From contig JALLLT010000080.1 in NCBI GenBank assembly GCA_025266875.1, forward strand, positions 1 to 64,000: a stretch of 64,000 nucleotides of DNA, given 5' to 3'. Of this stretch, positions 57,989 to 64,000 are shown one piece after another (within the stretch, counting starts at the first letter, position 1; every line of letters begins with the position of its first letter). The DNA comes from Fennellomyces sp. T-0311 (Eukaryota > Mucoromycota > Mucoromycetes > Mucorales > Lichtheimiaceae). The notes under the pieces are model-generated. The model had not been told where the DNA came from, did no database searches, and worked only from the letters and a program-made list of their open reading frames with translations. The translations under genes were made by a program, and so were the position numbers.

Positions 57989-59689
57989 TTATTCAATGAC
58001 AAATAATTGAGGCTCATCACAAATACAGTTGAATGTGTCATTCAAAAACTTTAATGGACTCTCCGCAACTTCAGCTCGAGTATATCTTTTGAGAAGAATG
58101 ATACCAACAGCTCGGTAAATTCCTGCGTCACCTGACTTTTTCAGCACTGGTAGAAAATGTGTGTGTTGATATTTTATCCGGAAACCTCCATCAGTTCCTT
58201 TAATTGGCACAGGGCGAATACAGTCGTACAAAATGGACAGAACCACACACTCGTCGCAATCTTCGGTCAATGATAATGGGAGAGCAGGATATTGCGACGC
58301 ACAGCCAGGCTTCCAGTAGTGTGTTGCAATGCAGTTCGCATCATTTAACATGATCCATCGGCTCCAATCGAGCAAGGCCCTGTTATCGTCTCCAAAATCG
58401 CGGATCGAGGTTATCACTTTTCGCATATTTTCGTTCGCGCGCCGTCGTCTTCGTTCGTCCGTGTAGAACCGGTCGCTTGGATACCTTTTTGGATTTATTG
58501 TACAGTATTTCGATTTGATATGAAGTCGCATATCGCGATCGATCCGGTAGGGAGTTCGTCGCCATAACGAAATATCGCTGATGGGAAACGATACATGAAG
58601 TCCGGAAACACCAGTCCATGAGGGTAATTGGTACGATGACATCGTGGTCGAATAGGAAGCTTCGCCATGTTCGTTTAGTACAGAGCCAAAGCACATGACC
58701 GAGAGGTCATTGTCGGCGATACTACGATAAAATGTATCCATGACGCTCCGGATATCGCTATCGTAGTCACAGTCGTATTCCATATCCAAGGTGGTGATAC
58801 CATGGAAGATGTTTGCCATGGCAAAGATCTTGTCGTGCTCCTTGAAGCTGGTCCGGAAATGGGCGTGCCGCAGAACTTGATTAGCACTTTGGAAGCCTTT
58901 GTTTTTGAAATCAAGCATGTTGGTGGATATGATATCGGTTCGTCGTGTTGCAATACTGTCTTGATCATTTGCCACGGATTCACACCATAAATATGTGTTT
59001 GTACCCACGATGAGCATCTGCGACGACATCATGACTTCCTCCAAAGTCCAGCTGCGCTTCCACCACTGAGACTTGAGAGCTGCTTCCAAAGCACGTTTTT
59101 TTGCTTCAGTGTGTCCGTGGATCGTTCGGATATCGAATTCCATTGAATCTTTAATCAAGATTTCTGGCACTAAGGCAACTGTGTAACAAGCATTACTATA
59201 AATGCGATGCATTTGCCTGATCTCCTGCAGTTTTGCTTCCTTATTCCCTTGGTTGATACACCACTTGTCGTACCAGAGATATTCGATGTTGAAATCCCTA
59301 CATATCTGTTGCAGGATATTATCAAAGCTAGTTTTTGTGGTGACCAAAGACGCCCGTCGCCGGAATAAGCTCGATAGACGTCTCTTTGCAACACTGTGTA
59401 CCAGACGATGGCTACCATTGTCAATGCAATCGTAATCGCCGTTTGGCTTTTGGATAAGCTCGCCCGATTGGCTCCAGCAATAAGAAAGTGTACAATAGCC
59501 GTTTACTGCCTCGGTTCCTGGTACGCGCGCCCAGTCTGCTGTTCGTATCAACCAGGTCGGTCGGTACTTTCCCCCTTGTACGCCAAACCAGCAGTTGGTA
59601 TCCAAAGAGTCGGCAGGTCGCTGGCCACTGTAATATTCGACGTATGCTTCGTTATTGGATAGTCTTCGTGGAAGTGAAATGGCCACCAT
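57989..59689 (-). CDS. HET-domain protein (heterokaryon-incompatibility-like)
   Basis: 566 residues from the ATG at 59689 (MVAISLPRRLSNNEAYVEYY); the same frame runs to another ATG at 59869 that would add 60 hydrophobic-basic residues, which I treat as less likely. HET motifs: YCTLSYCW, then FNIEYLWYDKWCINQGN, EIRQMHRIYSNACYTVALVP and WWKRSWTLEEVMMS. Downstream, HDKIFAMANIF matches the usual [D/S]KI[FY]AL segment. HET domains trigger cell death on nonself fusion in ascomycetes, via a TIR-like fold; the role in this lineage is unknown. The gene has no introns although its neighbours have many. A 3' relic of a related gene is at 38.8 kb. Confidence 0.85.
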   Translation of the reverse strand: MVAISLPRRLSNNEAYVEYYSGQRPADSLDTNCWFGVQGGKYRPTWLIRTADWARVPGTEAVNGYCTLSYCWSQSGELIQKPNGDYDCIDNGSHRLVHSVAKRRLSSLFRRRASLVTTKTSFDNILQQICRDFNIEYLWYDKWCINQGNKEAKLQEIRQMHRIYSNACYTVALVPEILIKDSMEFDIRTIHGHTEAKKRALEAALKSQWWKRSWTLEEVMMSSQMLIVGTNTYLWCESVANDQDSIATRRTDIISTNMLDFKNKGFQSANQVLRHAHFRTSFKEHDKIFAMANIFHGITTLDMEYDCDYDSDIRSVMDTFYRSIADNDLSVMCFGSVLNEHGEASYSTTMSSYQLPSWTGVSGLHVSFPISDISLWRRTPYRIDRDMRLHIKSKYCTINPKRYPSDRFYTDERRRRRANENMRKVITSIRDFGDDNRALLDWSRWIMLNDANCIATHYWKPGCASQYPALPLSLTEDCDECVVLSILYDCIRPVPIKGTDGGFRIKYQHTHFLPVLKKSGDAGIYRAVGIILLKRYTRAEVAESPLKFLNDTFNCICDEPQLFVIE

Positions 59690-59869
59690 TGCTTTCGCTG
59701 TGCTTATTATTGATGCTACTGGTTGGAGGGGAGATGCCCTATATAGGATGGCTAATGAAAGAAGTAGCCGCTTGCTTTTGAAGAGTGAGAATTTAGTAAA
59801 AGAGAAAGAAGGGCTGATGGTCAGGCAAATAAAAGTTGTTCCCGTCCGCACTAGAATATTTACTACCAT

Positions 59870-60575
59870 AGAAGGAGCACTTGTACGACAAGCCCGCGCC
59901 TCACCAAGTTAGTCTTAATTGTATCCCCGTCGCCGTTTCCAGAAATCTGGTAAAAATAGAACAAGTCAAACGTTCCCAAGTCTTCAACCATCAAAAGCCT
60001 GTGGTTGAATGTTCGTTTTAATAATAGCTATGAGACGCTTAATATTTCTCACTCTTAAAAAACAGGTACCGGGAGTGTGCGAGGGCGCGGTGATTTCAGA
60101 ACATAGTAGAGATTCTCTGAGAAAGAGAGACAGGCACAAAAAGACTATCGAAAAAAATGGCGTGGAGAGAGGAGTAAAGCAGCTAAGTTGCGCAAATTTA
60201 AACATGTGGATGAAAAAACGTAGATCCATTCACTTCGCCACCTCACCAAAAAGGAGGATATCCAGGAAACCGGCTGAGGGCTCAGCAATAATATGCCTAA
60301 AACGGCGACAGTTGTATCGATACTACAAGTGCCAAGTTCAGAATGGTACTTCGTCGATTACGGGGCGAAGCGCGCAACGCCACTGAATTGGTGCTGAAAG
60401 AGACGACAATGAGACATTGCCTGGTGGCAGTGCCTGGAAGCACAGGGTCTGCTGAACATGCCTGCTTTGAATCGTGAAGTGAGCGAGTGGATGCAAAAGG
60501 CTCTCGAAAGTTTAATTTTATTTTGATCGCCTACTGTCAAAATCGCTTGAGGACCGTCTTTTTCCTTGCACCATA
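59870..60575. other. Divergent intergenic region (HET gene / tRNA methyltransferase)
   Basis: About 700 bp. The 125-codon plus frame at 60009-60386 is Lys/Arg-rich, without family resemblance, and is not called. Confidence 0.5.
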
Positions 60576-61651
60576 ATGTTCGTCCGGTCAGCCATTCGAA
60601 TTACTCAACGGCGTTACCAATGCCTCTACTCGACATTGCGAGAGGGAGACTTTTGCATGTTGCGAGAATTGAAATCGAATCGCAAGTACCTTGTGGGGCC
60701 TTTAGAAGTGGGACAGCATAAGGATCACAAAGGTGGACTGATTCCACATGGTGAATTGATCGGGATGTCCGTACGATCAACTATTCGAACGCACAATGGT
60801 ATGTTTCTTACAAGGACGCAGCTTTAGTCGCCACCTGACCAGATATTAGGTGCCACTGGATTTATGATACATAAACCTACGCTGGATGAGTAAGCCCTGG
60901 TACCATGGTAACGTTCTGCTGTTGACCACTTTTTAGATACGTTGTCAACGTGCCCCGAAGCTGTACCCCCATTTATCCAAAGGATGCTTCTGCTATTGTA
61001 AATACTCATCTTTAGTGTCAAGTAATGCGAACTAACTTACCTATACAGGTACAAATGTTGGATATCGAGCCTGGCCATCAAATTTTGGAAGCAGGGACCG
61101 GAAATGGCGCATTGACCTTATATTTGGCACGAGCCGTGTCCAGCCAAGGCCGGATACATACCTGCGATATTCGAGAGGGCCATTCGAATACAGCCCAAAA
61201 GCATGTCCAACGTTATGAGCGTGGGCGATACAAGGATTCCGTGACGTTCCATATTGGCGACGTGTGTGAAGTCATTTTCCCGGAGGATACTATGTTTGAT
61301 GGAATTGCGCTCGATATGCCTGCTCCTACCGAAAGTATCGAAAAACTACTACCAGTTTTGCGCAACGACCGATTCATTGTGTGCTATCTCCCCAATATGA
61401 CGCAAGTATTAGATTTAGTACGCGCTATACGTGATCTTCCGGTCGTGCTCGAGTCATGTATTGAAGTTGAATGGAAAGAATGGGATGTACGCGCAACACA
61501 CGTCAGAAGTACCGAGGAACTTGCCTGGGTGTGCCGACCAAAAAATTTTGATGTCAAAGGTAAGCGTGATACCTCTTCTAATAGACTGGCGCCTGATCCA
61601 TAATTTATAGGGCATACCGCATTCCTTACAAAGCTGCGAAAGACACAATAG
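60576..61651 (+). CDS. tRNA (adenine-N1)-methyltransferase, Trm61/TrmI family, probably mitochondrial
   Basis: 291 residues from exons 60576-60798, 60850-60889, 60937-60997, 61049-61559 and 61611-61651, phase-consistent. The N-terminus (MFVRSAIRITQRRYQCLYST) is basic and acid-poor, fitting mitochondrial import. Then a beta-rich N-domain (GLIPHGELIGMSVRST), PTLDEYVVNVPRSCTPIYPKD, which is the family signature, SAM-binding motif I (ILEAGTGNGALTLYLARAV), and the catalytic-loop region GIALDMPAPTESIEKLLPVL with the conserved LDMP. It ends GHTAFLTKLRKTQ. Family members methylate A58 (or nearby A) of tRNA; nuclear enzymes pair with Trm6, whereas mitochondrial and bacterial types self-tetramerise, which fits this case. 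Confidence 0.9.
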
Positions 61652-62850
61652 ATAACCATAATATAATAGTTAGAGCTTTATTAAATAGATACTTCAAAGT
61701 TACCATTATAGCATCTTGATATCTCACTACTCAATAATTTCACTATTATATAGCGCTTCCTATTTTCTCAGTGATGAACTTGGTTCATTGATGGTTTTTG
61801 AGGACCCATACACTGTAAAAAATCCCAGTGTAACATAATGAGATGGTACCATAAAATTATACAAAGTCTTGTAAAATCTTGCGAAAACTGCCATTTTACA
61901 AGAAAATTTTTTGCAGTGTACTTCTGTCAGGATGCTGTACTTTGCGTATGCTGTTTGTCAAAATGATATAGTATTATTGACTATTTGATGGCCAAGTTAT
62001 TAATATTTGAGTAAGGGATTAGCATTGAAGAAGGTTGACGGCCACCAAATCCCTTCACCGGAAGTATGGTAACTTGCGGAGAACAGCCGAGCCAGTTAAA
62101 TACCCAGTTAAACGGGCGATCAGCAACAAACATGGTGAAGAATTCGCATCACGAGCCAAATCATTCATAACGATGAGATGTTTTCGCTCTATTCGAATGG
62201 TCGGCCGATACTCTACCTAGCAGCATTAACCAACGATCTCCACAGACTAGTAAACTAGTGTATGGACTGGTTATCTCCATCATATAACCCTCCGAATTTC
62301 CCCTGTAGCGTATCTAAACCAAAACGGGATCACTACAAACTATTGACAGCATTTGGCCACATCCCCGAAATTTCTGCAGAAGTGCACGCGATTGACCACA
62401 TACTGAACTGTTTACCGTGATCCGATATGGGTTTAACCAGAGGTAAGTGGAAGGAACCTGGCTTGCACTATTGGAGGTGCTATAAACGATTGATTGCCTC
62501 ATCCACCCAAACTATGCTAACGATTCAGCTACCGGGTTACCATTTCCAGCATCGACAGCCCCAAATCAAGAGACCATTACTTAATCGGGTTATGTATAGT
62601 ACACAGGGCTTCTTTGTAGTCTACATACTATATCGACATAGTAGCTATACCCGTCCCCCACACCGGCCGGCTGTTTTTCATCCAAAGTAGGTTTTTTTCA
62701 GCCATGGTGACTAGACTTTAATTTTATACTATACTTTTTACACCGCAAGGAAGAGATGTATGCCTATAGGCGCAGGTCAGGGACCTTCCCAATAACAACT
62801 TTTGAACTATTAACACCTGAAGTGCCGTATGGATGTTTTTAACATTATGT
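61652..62850. other. Gene-poor segment containing a MITE
   Basis: Apart from the MITE at 61811-61918, only short frames are present. Nothing else recognised up to the transposase relic. Confidence 0.5.
61811..61918. mobile_element. 108-bp MITE (TA duplication, CACTG...CAGTG ends)
   Basis: The ends CACTGTAAAAAAT and ATTTTTTGCAGTG are inverted repeats with one mismatch over 13 nt. The element is flanked by TA on both sides (61809-61810, 61919-61920). An internal perfect 9-bp inverted pair CTTGTAAAA / TTTTACAAG gives a second hairpin. TA duplication suggests Tc1/mariner-type mobilisation. Confidence 0.8.
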
Positions 62851-62851
62851 A

Positions 62852-63781
62852 GGTGCTCCATTCAATAATAGCACCGGTTTTATCGACGGTACTGTGAGGG
62901 CTGTAAGCAAACCTATAAAAAAAAACAACAGACTTTGTACAATAGATAAAAGGTAGATAATAGAATTGGTTACATTTGTAATTTGAATAACTAACCTTAT
63001 CCGTTTGTGTATTGAATAAATTATCTAGAATAAGCGCGCCTTAAAATGCGAGGTAATGGTAACACCTGATGAAATCACTTCTGCTCTCTACGCTCCTATT
63101 GCTGGTGCACGTCACGATGGCAATCTATTGACGGAATCAGATCTTCTTGAGATCTTTGAGGGGTATCTTGATTTACCAGACGGAAGGAGATTTGTTGTGT
63201 ATGGCGAGCTTTCCTATCATCGCCAGGCGCACAATATTCTTTCAGTAGGCAAGTCGCTAAGTTTTTCTACATAAAATTATTTCAGCGTCAATCAACCAAT
63301 GTGTAATTATATATTCAAAGACAGTGAGACGAGTCGACAGGCAATCAAGGACAAGATGATGTCAAAGGTTCGCATTGCAGCCTGTTGTACCCACAACATG
63401 ACCATGGCTGATGCATCACTTATCCTTGCTTGGTTATTGACAACAGGTTACATTAATTTTTACAGCCACATCCCTGTTCTTGCCATACGTTCCTCGTAAT
63501 AACCTTGCGTATCTTAGTGAAATCCATATAACCCTAGTTTCCACAGCGATTCATGTGCCTTCCGACCATGTCAATTATCCGGCCCGTCGAGAATAAGCTT
63601 TTATTTTTTAAAGTGATGATTCGACATATAAAATAAATTAGTTATTACGTGAGTCTCGTTTTCCACCTGTGTCACTTACTTGTTGAATATCACACAGTCG
63701 AATGGGAGTTCGGGCGAACAGTCAATCTGTTTGTTTTTGTTGACTTACACGAAAATCAGAACGCTCTCCTAAGTTCCGTTG
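62852..63781 (+). pseudogene. PIF/Harbinger-like (DDE_Tnp_4) transposase relic, broken by a solo LTR
   Basis: Three pieces in order: GAPFNNSTGFIDGTVRAVSK (first catalytic Asp, 62852-62911); ALYAPIAGARHDGNLLTESD, DGRRFVVYGELSYHRQAHNI (63080-63240); and SRQAIKDKMMSKVRIA + VEWEFGRTVNLFVFVDL, whose two halves are separated by the inverted LTR at 63383-63694. The usual GDxAY second Asp is replaced by Glu (GELSY). The third acidic residue, in VEWEFG, is kept. Stops occur after 62930 and 63270 and after VGM. These losses show an inactive copy. Confidence 0.75.
63383..63694 (-). mobile_element. Solo LTR, family A, inverted copy (312 bp)
   Basis: On the minus strand it starts TGTGATATTC and ends GGGTACAACA, and aligns throughout with the LTR at 4602-5309 once the nested LTR is removed. 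Flanks CAGCC (63378-63382) and CAGTC (63695-63699) match at four of five positions, so an aged target duplication. It interrupts the transposase relic between RIA and VEWEFG. Confidence 0.88.
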
Positions 63782-64000
63782 GCATGTAGTAAGTCGTAGC
63801 TTTTATCCTTACGAACATCAAGGTCTGCCTGGGGAGGGGTAAGCGTGTAAGTACTTTGAGAATACTGCCTCAATTCTTCGTCAGTAACTCTCGCCGCAAA
63901 ATCTTCGTCAATATTCATGCAGCAACCTTCTGTCTGTCCCATCTGACACTGATTCTGATGACATTCTATAAAAAACTATTTATTTAGCTTCGGCAGCTGT

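Noticed and set aside
60009..60386. A 125-codon basic open frame
   Set aside because: Lys/Arg-rich with no family resemblance, no splice partner, and located in the divergent promoter space.
1..64000. tRNA, rRNA, CRISPR arrays or bacterial-type operons
   Set aside because: No B-box-containing cloverleaf, rRNA core or regularly spaced identical repeats were found by eye; the 22-bp array has no spacers.

Overview
The window looks like nuclear DNA of a filamentous fungus, most likely an early-diverging one (Mucoromycota, possibly Mucorales). The evidence is that genes are cut by many short GT-AG introns (about 45-75 nt), intergenic DNA is AT-rich, and the gene set is fungal (Snt2, copper fist, FUSC/Bre4-type transporter, alpha-arrestins with WW-binding motifs, HET domain). 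The placement is inferred from gene content and gene structure only.

Region 1 (1-7.9 kb) is occupied by two diverged copies of an unusual mobile-element-type gene. Each encodes a complete DEDDy 3'-5' exonuclease domain lying between a 'TDN' motif and an 'NSLEGG-H' motif that resemble the second and third acidic motifs of a DDE transposase. Copy 1 is cut by the window edge and otherwise open. Copy 2 is dead: a 316-bp solo LTR is inserted in its exonuclease domain with a perfect 5-bp target duplication, a second solo LTR is nested inside the first, and there is a separate in-frame stop.

Region 2 (8.5-33.5 kb) is dense housekeeping sequence: mitochondrial RNA helicase SUV3, a YbaK-type editing-domain protein, the chromatin regulator Snt2, a fumarylacetoacetate-hydrolase-family enzyme, the two peroxisomal RING peroxins PEX10 and PEX12 sharing a 129-bp divergent promoter, a tubulin-tyrosine-ligase-like protein, an alpha-arrestin, a tiny lipid-anchored-looking peptide, a multi-pass membrane protein, a minimal copper-fist protein, a DnaJ protein and the PP4 phosphatase catalytic subunit.

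Region 3 (33.5-55.2 kb) carries aspartyl aminopeptidase, a relic of a HET-gene 3' end, a large FUSC-type membrane protein divergent from the V-ATPase assembly factor VMA22, an Stf2/HABP4-like small protein, a TTC39/IML2-type TPR protein, U1-70K, an MFS anion transporter and a second alpha-arrestin.

Region 4 (55-64 kb) is gene-poor and repeat-rich: a third solo LTR with perfect target duplications, an intronless HET-domain gene, a Trm61-type tRNA methyltransferase, a 108-bp MITE with TA duplications, and a PIF/Harbinger-like transposase relic broken by a fourth solo LTR. No tRNA, rRNA or CRISPR array was recognised. Most exon boundaries were set by hand from splice consensus plus reading-frame continuity.
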